Origin: a virus
Length of the DNA: 64,000 nucleotides
IMG/VR virus record: IMGVR_UViG_3300010885_010784
Span: 1 to 64,000 of that record
Reading direction: 5' to 3' (one strand)
Shown here: positions 13,006-19,179 of the stretch, piece after piece
Numbering within the stretch: the stretch's first letter is position 1
Layout: the number at the start of each line of letters is the position of its first letter
Made by a program: the position numbers and the translations under genes
Notes under the pieces: model-generated
Told to the model about the DNA's origin: nothing
Databases searched by the model: none
What the model saw: only the letters and a program-made list of their open reading frames with translations

Positions 13006-13206
13006 GTGAAGAAGAGTAATGAAGAAAAATTTGCCACAGTTGTAAGTAATCTAATTAGTGATTTGAGATTTGACTTAGACTTAGCAGGAAAGTATTTGGC
13101 TTGGTATTTACCGAATGTCGCATTCAGGCGATTTATGGAGATAGCAGAAACAGCCAAAGAAGAACGAGAAGGAAAGAAACATGAGCGAGACAACATTAGA
13201 GAGTAA
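13006..13206 (+). CDS. 66-residue basic helical protein (GTG start)
   Basis: A GTG start behind AGAGAAAA. The nearby ATG at 13019 is out of frame. The protein starts KKSNEEKFATVV and ends in a charged tail (KEEREGKKHERD). It overlaps the next gene by 26 bases. Function is unknown. Confidence 0.55.
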   Translation: MKKSNEEKFATVVSNLISDLRFDLDLAGKYLAWYLPNVAFRRFMEIAETAKEEREGKKHERDNIRE

Positions 13207-13447
13207 GGCAGACATTCTGTCAGAACTATGGTTAGGCTATAAGAACGACGACAACTTTGAAGATTTCTTTGCCTACAATGACCTAGGGCTACCACTAGCC
13301 TATGCTGTAGCAAATGGCATAGTGAAGGGAACAGAGGTGTCTACTAAGTTTATCAATGAAACCTTTATGTTGCTCCTAGCCAGCCTAGAAGTAGAAGACG
13401 AAGGGTTCAGCACACTTGACGACATATTCATTTCAGCACCACGTTAA
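13181..13447 (+). CDS. 88-residue acidic protein
   Basis: ATG follows GAAAGAAAC. The product (MSETTLESKADILSELWLGYK...) is a mostly helical protein seen in phages beside small regulators, from general layout only. Its stop overlaps the next promoter. Confidence 0.65.
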   Translation: MSETTLESKADILSELWLGYKNDDNFEDFFAYNDLGLPLAYAVANGIVKGTEVSTKFINETFMLLLASLEVEDEGFSTLDDIFISAPR

Positions 13448-13470
13448 ATGTCGGTGGTAGGGAGTATAAT
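13447..13470 (+). promoter_or_regulatory. Left-arm family promoter, leaderless type
   Basis: AATGTCGGTGGT with the 18-base phase to TATAAT. AGAACT separates the -10 from ATG 13477. Confidence 0.85.
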
Positions 13471-13476
13471 AGAACT

Positions 13477-13638
13477 ATGGACAAAATAACATACGAAGTA
13501 TCACGCTCACTAATCGAACACAACTACGACATTGTTCTCACAGACGAGCAATGGCAGGAAGTCAGCGACACCCTGTATAACGCATTAGATAGTTATACTT
13601 GGCTTGACTTGCCTAGCATAATCAAAGACCTTGATTAG
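13477..13638 (+). CDS. 53-residue acidic protein, leaderless
   Basis: The ATG is six bases after TATAAT. MDKITYEVSRSLIEHNYDIVLTDEQ... is helical and acidic. It is the last + strand gene before the AT-rich region and ends at a strong terminator, closing the left arm. Function is unknown. Confidence 0.65.
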   Translation: MDKITYEVSRSLIEHNYDIVLTDEQWQEVSDTLYNALDSYTWLDLPSIIKDLD

Positions 13639-13646
13639 ATAAAGAG

Positions 13647-13682
13647 ATATGCCTCTGCCTGGTGCAGGGGTGTATTTTTTTT
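13647..13682 (+). terminator. Strong terminator closing the left arm
   Basis: CCTCTGC pairs with GCAGGGG around CTGGT, extended by weaker pairs to about 12 bp. Eight T residues and GCGC follow. Confidence 0.9.
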
Positions 13683-13935
13683 GCGCAGAAAATTTATAAC
13701 AATCCCATAACGCCTATTGACAAATTTGAAAAAATGTGATAGACAAATCCCAAATAGGATATTTAACTATGTAACTATATTACGAAGGGGCATATTTTTT
13801 CCTGGAACTTTTATGTTTATTTTATTTAACATATCCAGACATTACGAACCAAAAAATTTTTTTCCCGAAAGTTTGTTTATATATATAAAGATAGATAGAC
13901 ATTACGAAGGACCTAAATTTTTCCTGGAATATTTA

Positions 13936-13959
13936 AATGTCAGAGGTATGTGGTATATG
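13936..13959 (+). promoter_or_regulatory. Degenerate left-arm family promoter
   Basis: AATGTCAGAGGT with the 18-base phase to TATATG, inside the AT-rich region. No gene follows. It could give an origin transcript. Confidence 0.35.
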
Positions 13960-14343
13960 TATTACTAGGGGTATTACGAACACTTCTTTATATACCCCGA
14001 AGGGCTGGCGGTAGCCAGGGTATTACGAAGCCTATGATTATTTCCCCTAGTAGTATATATAACACATGTCTTGATATGGGATTACGAACGTGTATATATT
14101 TTCCATATTTTTATATATATTTATTGATAATTATTCTCATTAACATATATAAATGTTTATTTTATTTAATAAAACATTACATTTTTATAACGAATTTGTG
14201 GCTATGGGAATATCACAATTTTATAACGATATGGGTATTTGGGGAAATGATTACGAAGCCTATTAGTGATTTGCTCCATTACACACTATCTTATTTAAAA
14301 TCCTTATCCTTAATGAAAACCATTATCATCAGTAAGATTAATC

Positions 14344-14374
14344 TGTGGATAAACCTGTGGATAACTGTGTAAAA
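14344..14374. other. DnaA-box cluster in the candidate origin
   Basis: TGTGGATAA at 14344-14352 and 14356-14364 (reverse TTATCCACA), plus TGTGTAAAA at 14366-14374 (reverse TTTTACACA), all fit TTWTNCACA and share one orientation. Confidence 0.7.
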
Positions 14375-14581
14375 ATCCAGGGTATCAGAAGGAAATGGCT
14401 ATCCCAAATAGGTGTTTTGGGGTGTTAGCCTTTATCCCCCATATGCGTTTCTCTCTAATCAGAGATATGCTGTAAGGCTTAGGAGAGGATATAAGGTCAT
14501 ATCTCTTGAAGTGTATTTGCATTAGGTGTATTCTTTCTACTAGGGATTACGAAGCATCTTTTGTATGCCCCGAAAATTTTG

Positions 14582-14788
14582 TTAATAAACTGAGTTTGTT
14601 ATTAGAGCAACGAGTTCGTGATAGGTAGACTCTGATATGTAGTTCATTGTGCCATAGTCATGTAGCAGTGCTATGATACGTTCACGTTCTTTATCTATAT
14701 TAATGTTTACGAACTCATCAATAGCCCTCACATCTTCTTTAGTGAATGTGCTATCAAGTACAAGCATCTTGTTCTCTATTTTAATCAT
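14582..14788 (-). CDS. 68-residue ERERI-family small protein
   Basis: It contains the INIDKERERIIALLHDYG helix shared, as ERER[IL]xxIL, with three other small genes nearby (14785, 15565, 16519), which marks a local paralogous family. It overlaps the upstream stop (ATGA) and is the last gene of the PduO operon before the AT-rich region. Function is unknown. Confidence 0.65.
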   Translation of the reverse strand: MIKIENKMLVLDSTFTKEDVRAIDEFVNINIDKERERIIALLHDYGTMNYISESTYHELVALITNSVY

Positions 14789-14991
14789 CTATACCCCCTG
14801 AGAAGTTCTAGGATATCCATCATAAATACATATCTTGTGTGTGATGCTTCATCATCCCAAGAGACATCCTTTTCCAACTCTAAACCTTTGTTAGAAAGAA
14901 TATTGAGAATACGCTCACGCTCTTCCTTGACACCAGTTCTATAAGCATTGTCAATTGCACTTAGAATGTTTAGTCCTTCATCATGTATCAT
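14785..14991 (-). CDS. 68-residue ERERI-family small protein
   Basis: It has a GVKEERERILNILSNKG motif. The start overlaps the end of the adenosyltransferase gene (ATGA), so it is coupled to it. The C-terminal half (TRYVFMMDILELLRGY) is helical. No function is known. Paralogue of the 14582, 15565 and 16519 products. Confidence 0.65.
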   Translation of the reverse strand: MIHDEGLNILSAIDNAYRTGVKEERERILNILSNKGLELEKDVSWDDEASHTRYVFMMDILELLRGYR

Positions 14992-15581
14992 TCTGCATTA
15001 CCTATATCTCTGAAACGCTTTGGTGGATGTTGTTCATCTCCACCTGGAGTCCATAGCACGTCATTCTCATTGTAGAATCTAGCCATTACGAAGAACAAGT
15101 CTGATAGCCTATTTAGGTATTGTGCTACTAGAGGATTTACTTCTCGTCCAGTTACATTCCATACCCTGCGTTCTGCTCTTCGAACAATTGTTCTAGCAAC
15201 ATGGAACAAGGCAGAAGTCTGGTTGCCTCCAGGCATTACGAACGACCTTAAAGGTTCCAGAGTTGAGTTGTATAAGTCTATATCTTTCTCAAGACGACTA
15301 ACCATATACTCAGTGATTCTGAGTCTACCATCATTAGGAGCATATGGAGTACATAGGTCTGCACCTACATCAAATAGTTCATTTTGAATTCTATCAAGAA
15401 TGTTCTTTCCATTATCCCCAAATGTGCCGAAAGCCATAATCATTCCAATAGCAGCGTTTGCTTCATCTACTGTAGAATATGCTTCAATTAGTGGGTCAGT
15501 CTTAGATACCCTGGAATTATCTCCCAAAGCAGTTGTTCCATTATCACCAGTCTTGGTGTATATTTTACTTAAGATTACCAT
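14988..15581 (-). CDS. pduO: PduO-type cob(I)alamin adenosyltransferase
   Basis: This 197-residue protein would transfer adenosine from ATP to cob(I)alamin to make coenzyme B12 (adenosylcobalamin). The PduO/MMAB family signature is clear: KIYTKTGDNGTTALGDNSRV at the N-terminus (P-loop-like ATP site), IQNELFDVGADL, FVMPGGNQTSALFHVARTIVRRAER, and a final helix. Length matches the family. The start behind AAAGGCAAGT overlaps the end of the 15565 gene. It has no cobalamin riboswitch that I can see. An adenosylcobalamin-dependent ribonucleotide reductase would be the natural client but is not in this window. Confidence 0.93.
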   Translation of the reverse strand: MVILSKIYTKTGDNGTTALGDNSRVSKTDPLIEAYSTVDEANAAIGMIMAFGTFGDNGKNILDRIQNELFDVGADLCTPYAPNDGRLRITEYMVSRLEKDIDLYNSTLEPLRSFVMPGGNQTSALFHVARTIVRRAERRVWNVTGREVNPLVAQYLNRLSDLFFVMARFYNENDVLWTPGGDEQHPPKRFRDIGNAE

Positions 15582-15744
15582 ACTTGCCTTTCAATAGCGA
15601 TATTGCACCTCTAAGGTTGACACCACTCTTATCGTGTAACATTTCTTCTAGGATGTGAATGATACGCTCTCTCTCACGCTGTTCACCAACCTGTATCCAA
15701 TGTCTCTTTACGACATTAAATTTTGCTCGTTCTATGAATCCCAT
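15565..15744 (-). CDS. 59-residue ERERI-family small protein
   Basis: A short frame starting MGFIERAKFNVVKRHW. It carries VGEQRERERIIHILEEM, the same motif as the 14582, 14785 and 16519 products. It overlaps both the upstream gene and the PduO start. Function is unknown. Confidence 0.6.
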   Translation of the reverse strand: MGFIERAKFNVVKRHWIQVGEQRERERIIHILEEMLHDKSGVNLRGAISLLKGKYGNLK

Positions 15745-15971
15745 CCTACTACCTCTTTCTCTGGCTCATGGTTTTTAATTGCTTCAATAATTTCTTTACG
15801 AGTGTATGGGTCTTCTTTCAACCAATCCACATCGTGTATATATCTATTAACTTTATCAATGATTTGTTTGTGTTGCTCGTCCATACCTGCTTCGAAGCCA
15901 TGCTCCCAACCAAGGTCATAACCTTGCTGTACTAGACGCAAACGCCATTTAAATATCTTAGGCAACTGCAT
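15732..15971 (-). CDS. 79-residue protein, distant ERERI-like
   Basis: The start MQLPKIFKWRL follows GAGGAGAATT. FEAGMDEQHKQIIDKVNRYI occupies the place of the ERERI helix. It overlaps its neighbours at both ends, part of the same operon from the 16494 promoter. Function is unknown. Confidence 0.6.
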   Translation of the reverse strand: MQLPKIFKWRLRLVQQGYDLGWEHGFEAGMDEQHKQIIDKVNRYIHDVDWLKEDPYTRKEIIEAIKNHEPEKEVVGWDS

Positions 15972-16461
15972 AATTCTCCTCGTGTGCAACCCAGTAATAC
16001 TTGCATGGTTCTTTACGATTAGGGCAACAAGGCTGGTTATCTCCATCGCTCAATGCACTATAGAACTCAAAGTAATAAATTGGGTCTTTCTTGTATAGGT
16101 TTGCTTTGTGTGTAGCATTAACCTTAGCCATCTTAACAGAATCATTAAACCACTCAGGGTCATTAAGACCCCAATACTTACCCTCGGACTTATACAAAGC
16201 CTTAAGGTTCTCTAGGTTCTTGTCTGTCTTAATACCACGCTCGTCTGCTTCGCCTACCATAGACATAATGTAATTCCATAGCACTGCTTCACTACCACGC
16301 CACATCTTCACGGCTGGATGGTTACGCCACCCTGCTCGTGGGTCTGGGTTGCCTAGGACTTTTAGAATCTGGTAGCCTTCTAGGATTTGCTTGTTAAGAC
16401 GCTTGTTGTCTAGTGCTTGTGCAGACATAGTAAAGTCTTTATATGGTAAAAAGGTTTGCAT
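15958..16461 (-). CDS. T4 endonuclease V-like (pyrimidine-dimer glycosylase family) protein
   Basis: MQTFLPYKDFTMSAQALDNKRLNKQ...GWRNHPAVKMWRG is the N-terminal signature of a bacterial and phage family usually annotated as pyrimidine-dimer DNA glycosylase (Pyr_excise-like). Such enzymes cut the glycosidic bond at UV dimers. C-terminal Cys residues (QPCCPNRKEPC) are an extra not seen in T4 DenV. Start at 16461 behind GAGAGAA; an upstream TTG at 16494 is ignored. Its own promoter lies at 16494-16522. Catalytic identity is not certain. Confidence 0.7.
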   Translation of the reverse strand: MQTFLPYKDFTMSAQALDNKRLNKQILEGYQILKVLGNPDPRAGWRNHPAVKMWRGSEAVLWNYIMSMVGEADERGIKTDKNLENLKALYKSEGKYWGLNDPEWFNDSVKMAKVNATHKANLYKKDPIYYFEFYSALSDGDNQPCCPNRKEPCKYYWVAHEENYAVA

Positions 16462-16493
16462 ACGTTCTCTCTCGTTTAATGGACCTATAGTCA

Positions 16494-16522
16494 ATTATAC
16501 AGTAAATTCGCTTGCTTGTCAA
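16494..16522 (-). promoter_or_regulatory. Canonical sigma-70 promoter (minus strand)
   Basis: TTGACA, 17 bases and TATAAT read on the minus strand, ahead of the glycosylase-like gene. Confidence 0.9.
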
Positions 16523-16716
16523 GCGTTGAACTCTATATTTACCGCCGAACTTTCAACCAATTCACGCAGAACTTTATACTGTATAAATCCGAGGTTGCTT
16601 CGCTTCTGCTCCGCTTCCAGGATTGCGAACAATCTCTCTCGTTCGTTCATAATACCAATAAGGTATGAGGTAAGGTCAGTGACCCCCTGTGCATCTAAAT
16701 CTTTTAATTTTCCCAT
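16519..16716 (-). CDS. 65-residue ERERI-family protein, leaderless
   Basis: ATG 16716 lies six bases after a TATACT -10 box, so the mRNA is probably leaderless. It carries GIMNERERLFAILEAEQ. The longer frame from 16734 would start within the promoter. It overlaps the -35 box of the next promoter at its 3' end. Function is unknown. Confidence 0.65.
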   Translation of the reverse strand: MGKLKDLDAQGVTDLTSYLIGIMNERERLFAILEAEQKRSNLGFIQYKVLRELVESSAVNIEFNA

Positions 16717-16722
16717 GTATCT

Positions 16723-16751
16723 AGTATAAGGCACACAAAGGTCTTTGTCAA
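16723..16751 (-). promoter_or_regulatory. Minus-strand promoter of a divergent pair
   Basis: TTGACA, 17 bases and TATACT on the minus strand. Its -35 region overlaps the spacer of the plus-strand promoter at 16756. Confidence 0.85.
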
Positions 16752-16755
16752 GTGC

Positions 16756-16761
16756 TATAAT
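16756..16761 (+). promoter_or_regulatory. -10 box of the divergent plus-strand promoter
   Basis: TATAAT with AGAAAT before ATG 16768 (leaderless type). A TGTC-like segment lies upstream, but there is no consensus -35. Confidence 0.65.
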
Positions 16762-16767
16762 AGAAAT

Positions 16768-16962
16768 ATGACAGACAAATATCGCTACATTATTTACCCT
16801 GAACGCACCTACGTTGTGGATGTCGATGGGGATTCCGTTGAAGTCCAGGGACAGGACATTGTTAATATTATTCCTGATATGCTTCGCAAGAAGTACATTG
16901 AGGCTTACTTTGGATACGAGAGTATCTCATTTGACAATACACAGGAAGGTTTGGTAGAATAG
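16768..16962 (+). CDS. 64-residue protein, leaderless
   Basis: The ATG is six bases after TATAAT. It begins MTDKYRYIIYPERTYVVDVDGD and looks beta-rich then helical. First gene of a six-gene + strand block embedded in the minus-strand arm. Function is unknown. Confidence 0.65.
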   Translation: MTDKYRYIIYPERTYVVDVDGDSVEVQGQDIVNIIPDMLRKKYIEAYFGYESISFDNTQEGLVE

Positions 16963-16963
16963 T

Positions 16964-17077
16964 ATGGCTGCAAAAAAGGCATCAACACGCAACAGCAATC
17001 GTCAGAACGGTAAGGCTTCTAAGAAGTCACCGAAGATTTTTGACCCTGCAAAGCGTAGATTAGTAAAGGTTAGTTAA
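16964..17077 (+). CDS. 37-residue highly basic peptide
   Basis: It starts one base after the preceding stop and is coupled by TAAATG-type spacing to the next gene. Lys/Arg-rich (MAAKKASTRNSNRQNGKASKK...). Possibly nucleic-acid-binding. Unknown family. Confidence 0.55.
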   Translation: MAAKKASTRNSNRQNGKASKKSPKIFDPAKRRLVKVS

Positions 17078-17254
17078 ATGGATAGAAAGACTCGTAGAAA
17101 CAACGAGCGTGTTATTAGTACAATCAAAAAGAAGGCTGTTAAGGATACCGAGACTTGGATTCTTAGCCTATCGTCACCACCCACAAAATCTGAAGTCCTT
17201 GCATTCCAGGCTGGATATGTTTATGGCATGAACCGTGGGACAAGCAATGCATGA
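17078..17254 (+). CDS. 58-residue basic protein
   Basis: ATG directly follows the previous stop. The sequence begins MDRKTRRNNERVISTIKKK and ends FQAGYVYGMNRGTSNA, a pattern that recurs in small actinophage proteins. Overlaps the next start by eight bases. Function is unknown. Confidence 0.6.
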   Translation: MDRKTRRNNERVISTIKKKAVKDTETWILSLSSPPTKSEVLAFQAGYVYGMNRGTSNA

Positions 17255-17405
17255 GTTTAAAAATCCTTATTACGAAGGACCAGATTGTGTTTGTTGCAAT
17301 CACCTTAAAGAGGATGTAGTAAAGAGCATTGTTGCAATGCTGAGAGAACAAGACTCAGTTTGTTCAGACTGGGTTATAGCACTTATAGAAAAGGATTACG
17401 AATAG
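17247..17405 (+). CDS. 52-residue Cys-containing protein
   Basis: Starts within the previous gene (ATGCATGA). CVCCNHL at residues 14-20 and one later Cys suggest metal binding. Followed one base later by a membrane peptide gene. Function is unknown. Confidence 0.55.
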   Translation: MHEFKNPYYEGPDCVCCNHLKEDVVKSIVAMLREQDSVCSDWVIALIEKDYE

Positions 17406-17406
17406 T

Positions 17407-17538
17407 ATGTGGGAAATTATTAATATAGCAATGGTAGTTGTTGGAATAGCATTGCTAATGCTTGTATCATGGGCAGTAGACAAAGACAAGAAGAGCAAGT
17501 CGGAAGACTGGTTCACCCTAGACGACGACGACTTTTAA
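17407..17538 (+). CDS. 43-residue membrane protein with an acidic tail
   Basis: A hydrophobic helix (residues 4-23, IINIAMVVVGIALLMLVSW) is followed by a charged tail ending DDDDF. The topology is probably N-out or N-in single pass. Coupled by TAATG to the next gene. Function is unknown. Confidence 0.6.
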   Translation: MWEIINIAMVVVGIALLMLVSWAVDKDKKSKSEDWFTLDDDDF

Positions 17539-17690
17539 TGCATAAGTGTGGCTGGTGTATAACTGGGCATCACGAATCCTGTAAGCCTTCAGTTAGTTAT
17601 TATGAGAAAACTTGGGTGTGTGAATGTCCTTGTCGTACTCAGGCTCATTCTGAGGATACTGTTCAAGACAGTCATAGCAAAAGTGAGTAG
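17538..17690 (+). CDS. 50-residue zinc-knuckle protein
   Basis: CGWC-x4-HH-x2-C near the N-terminus and CECPC near residue 30 form a plausible Zn site. It is TAATG-coupled, which fixes the start against the longer frame from 17469. Its 3' 98 bases overlap the end of the oppositely oriented gene at 17593. Confidence 0.6.
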   Translation: MHKCGWCITGHHESCKPSVSYYEKTWVCECPCRTQAHSEDTVQDSHSKSE

Positions 17691-17820
17691 GCTTGAAATC
17701 AAATGGTTTAGGAATACCACCTAAAACAATTTCATCATTCTTAGCCTTTTCAATCATTTCCATAGTTGGAAATCCATAAACGACATCTACCATTGGGTAG
17801 GAACAAAGTGGACAATTCAT
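17593..17820 (-). CDS. Conserved zinc-ribbon protein (CPLC...YGFPT...LGG)
   Basis: MNCPLCSYPMVDVVYGFPTMEMIEKA...IVLGGIPKPF...HFCYDC matches a small bacterial zinc-ribbon family with the landmarks CPxC, YGxPT and LGG (from memory; no assigned role). The ATG lies six bases after TATAAT, so it is leaderless. It overlaps the + strand gene at 17538 in antisense. Confidence 0.7.
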   Translation of the reverse strand: MNCPLCSYPMVDVVYGFPTMEMIEKAKNDEIVLGGIPKPFDFKPTHFCYDCLEQYPQNEPEYDKDIHTPKFSHNN

Positions 17821-17825
17821 ACTAC

Positions 17826-17854
17826 TATTATACACTACATGCTTTACAATGTCC
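17826..17854 (-). promoter_or_regulatory. Minus-strand promoter of a divergent pair
   Basis: TGGACA, 17 bases and TATAAT on the minus strand. It is interleaved with the plus-strand promoter at 17843-17871. Confidence 0.7.
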
Positions 17855-17871
17855 ATGGTCTCTGGTATAAT
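17843..17871 (+). promoter_or_regulatory. Left-arm family promoter, leaderless type
   Basis: TTTACA, 17 bases and TATAAT with AATGTCCATGGT in the spacer. AGGTAT then ATG 17878. This is the easternmost copy of the family. Confidence 0.8.
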
Positions 17872-17877
17872 AGGTAT

Positions 17878-18264
17878 ATGATTATTACAGACATTGACGA
17901 TACCGTTTTAGAACACATGAGTTCTACCCCGATTAAAAAGACCATTGATTATATTAATTCACTTAATACTAAGGTGATTGTAATTAGTGGAAGAAGCCGA
18001 AGCATGAGAGCAGAGACAGAGAAGGCTCTCAAAGAGGCTGGACTAAAGTATAGTAGTCTTCTTCTTAATCCTTATGACTATAGACTTACCAATAAGTGGA
18101 AGGCTGAGTGTGCTGAGAAACTTAGTGACGCTACCCTCGCTATCGACGACAATGCAGGAGCCAGGTCTGCCTACACAAAGGCTGGTATTAAGGCTATTCA
18201 TCCTAACGAAGTTCCAGACATGGAAAAGTTCTGGTCTGTCTTTGAATCTAACAGCGGATACTAA
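17878..18264 (+). CDS. HAD-superfamily phosphatase-like protein
   Basis: The N-terminal MIITDIDDTVLEH gives HAD motif I (Asp5, Asp7, Thr9). VIVISGRSRS supplies motif II (Ser), and LAIDDNAGAR the motif IV Asp pair. At 128 residues it is a minimal, capless HAD fold, as in phage polynucleotide-phosphatase or deoxynucleotidase domains. The substrate is unknown. Leaderless start six bases after TATAAT. Confidence 0.8.
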   Translation: MIITDIDDTVLEHMSSTPIKKTIDYINSLNTKVIVISGRSRSMRAETEKALKEAGLKYSSLLLNPYDYRLTNKWKAECAEKLSDATLAIDDNAGARSAYTKAGIKAIHPNEVPDMEKFWSVFESNSGY

Positions 18265-18272
18265 ATAGTACT

Positions 18273-18278
18273 TATAAT
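18273..18278 (+). promoter_or_regulatory. -10 box before 18284
   Basis: TATAAT five bases before an ATG, the leaderless geometry. No -35 is recognised. Confidence 0.45.
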
Positions 18279-18283
18279 TAAGT

Positions 18284-18496
18284 ATGGAAGACATTCAGGA
18301 TATTGAAACCAGAGTAGACCAACTCTACAGCAAGATTGATGATATCAATGCTGAGTTGTATTCTCTTGGTGGCGAGGAAGAAAGATTCGAAATATTCGAA
18401 AGACTTCGTGAATTGATTTCACAAAAAGAACAAGAAAATGATTTGATTGCTGCAGCCGTGCTTGGCTGGGCTTATGAAGAATTAGCCAACGTTTAG
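18284..18496 (+). CDS. 70-residue coiled-coil protein
   Basis: Heptad-like charged helix (IETRVDQLYSKIDDINAELYSLGG) followed by a second helix. The stop overlaps the stop of the convergent glycosyltransferase gene by three bases. Start is probably leaderless. Function is unknown. Confidence 0.65.
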   Translation: MEDIQDIETRVDQLYSKIDDINAELYSLGGEEERFEIFERLRELISQKEQENDLIAAAVLGWAYEELANV

Positions 18497-19176
18497 TCGT
18501 GGTTAGTTTTTTGTTTTACTAAAGCCAACATTCTTTCTGGAGTTTTTGCAGAATAGTATAGCCAGTAAAGTTCTATGTTCTTCATTTGATTATGATTAAA
18601 GCCAGGGTCGTGTATCTGTGTTTGATGTCCAAGACAATAGATGGTTCCATCATGTCTAATAAACTTACTACCCTTAATGATTGTGTGTGCTAATTCAAAT
18701 GCTGAATCTTCTGCTCCCCATTGCTTAAACTTTTCATCCATACCGCCAACACTCCACCAGGTTTCTGGTGTGCATACCCAGACTCCACCGTTGGCTTCTG
18801 TAAACAACGTATGCTTTAGAATGTTCATATTACTACCAGAATAAATTGACTCACTCATTTGCATATCAAAATATTTACAAAGTCTATAAGGATTATGAAT
18901 CATTCCATCTGTTTGGCATTGCTCTATGGCTTCTAGTAAAGGCTTAATTTCTGGTAGTGTATCTGCGTCATTAAGTATAATAACGTCACAGTGAGCCTCC
19001 TGTGCCCTCTTTACACCATCATTACGACTGGCAGCAGCGTTCCAGAATTCCCCTGGTCTATCTGTATAAAATATTTCAACGTCTGGTAAGTTGGTTTGAT
19101 ACCATTGAAGAACCATTTCTAATGGTCTTATTCTGCTTGGAGTTTGTCTCCATGGAATTATCAATCCTATTTTCAT
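18493..19176 (-). CDS. GT-A fold glycosyltransferase (GT2/GT7-like)
   Basis: A 227-residue protein with IIPWRQTPSR at the N-terminus, the VIILNDADTLP metal/UDP-sugar DxD-like motif near residue 85, and GGMDEKFKQWGAEDSAF, the C-terminal galactosyltransferase motif. Likely transfers a sugar to a phage or host glycan. Start at 19176, because the longer frame reads back through the tRNA-like gene. Paralogue of the product at 19262 (about the same length and motif order). Confidence 0.85.
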   Translation of the reverse strand: MKIGLIIPWRQTPSRIRPLEMVLQWYQTNLPDVEIFYTDRPGEFWNAAASRNDGVKRAQEAHCDVIILNDADTLPEIKPLLEAIEQCQTDGMIHNPYRLCKYFDMQMSESIYSGSNMNILKHTLFTEANGGVWVCTPETWWSVGGMDEKFKQWGAEDSAFELAHTIIKGSKFIRHDGTIYCLGHQTQIHDPGFNHNQMKNIELYWLYYSAKTPERMLALVKQKTNHD

Positions 19177-19179
19177 ATG

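Larger units (their letters stand above)
13780..14553. repeat. Iteron-like TTACGAA repeats (8 exact copies)
   Basis: Exact TTACGAA starts at 13780, 13842, 13902, 13974, 14023, 14082, 14251 and 14547, with variants TAACGAA near 14187 and TAACGAT near 14224. The first six are spaced 62, 60, 72, 49 and 59 bp apart. Most are followed by a T-run and CCYGRA or CCCC. Confidence 0.7.
13683..14580. other. AT-rich gene-free region, candidate replication origin
   Basis: About 900 bp separate the converging gene arms. It is strikingly AT-rich and full of TATATA and TTTAT tracts. It holds eight exact TTACGAA repeats, a DnaA-box cluster, a GGCTA/TAGCC plus CCCAAA/TTTGGG hairpin (14397-14430) and a 9-bp inverted repeat (14461-14469 with 14498-14506). 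The long open frame through it is low-complexity, lacks a ribosome site and crosses the repeats, so it is not called a gene. Confidence 0.65.

Noticed and set aside
13950-14372. A 140-codon open frame on + in the AT-rich region
   Set aside because: Low-complexity, no Shine-Dalgarno, passes through TTACGAA repeats and DnaA boxes; long by chance in AT-rich DNA with few GC stops.
14988-15760. Cobalamin riboswitch near pduO
   Set aside because: No B12-box-like GCCACTG or extended leader is present; genes overlap, leaving no room.
16462-16494. Upstream TTG start for the glycosylase-like gene
   Set aside because: It lies on the -10 box; the ATG at 16461 has a Shine-Dalgarno and starts the family motif.
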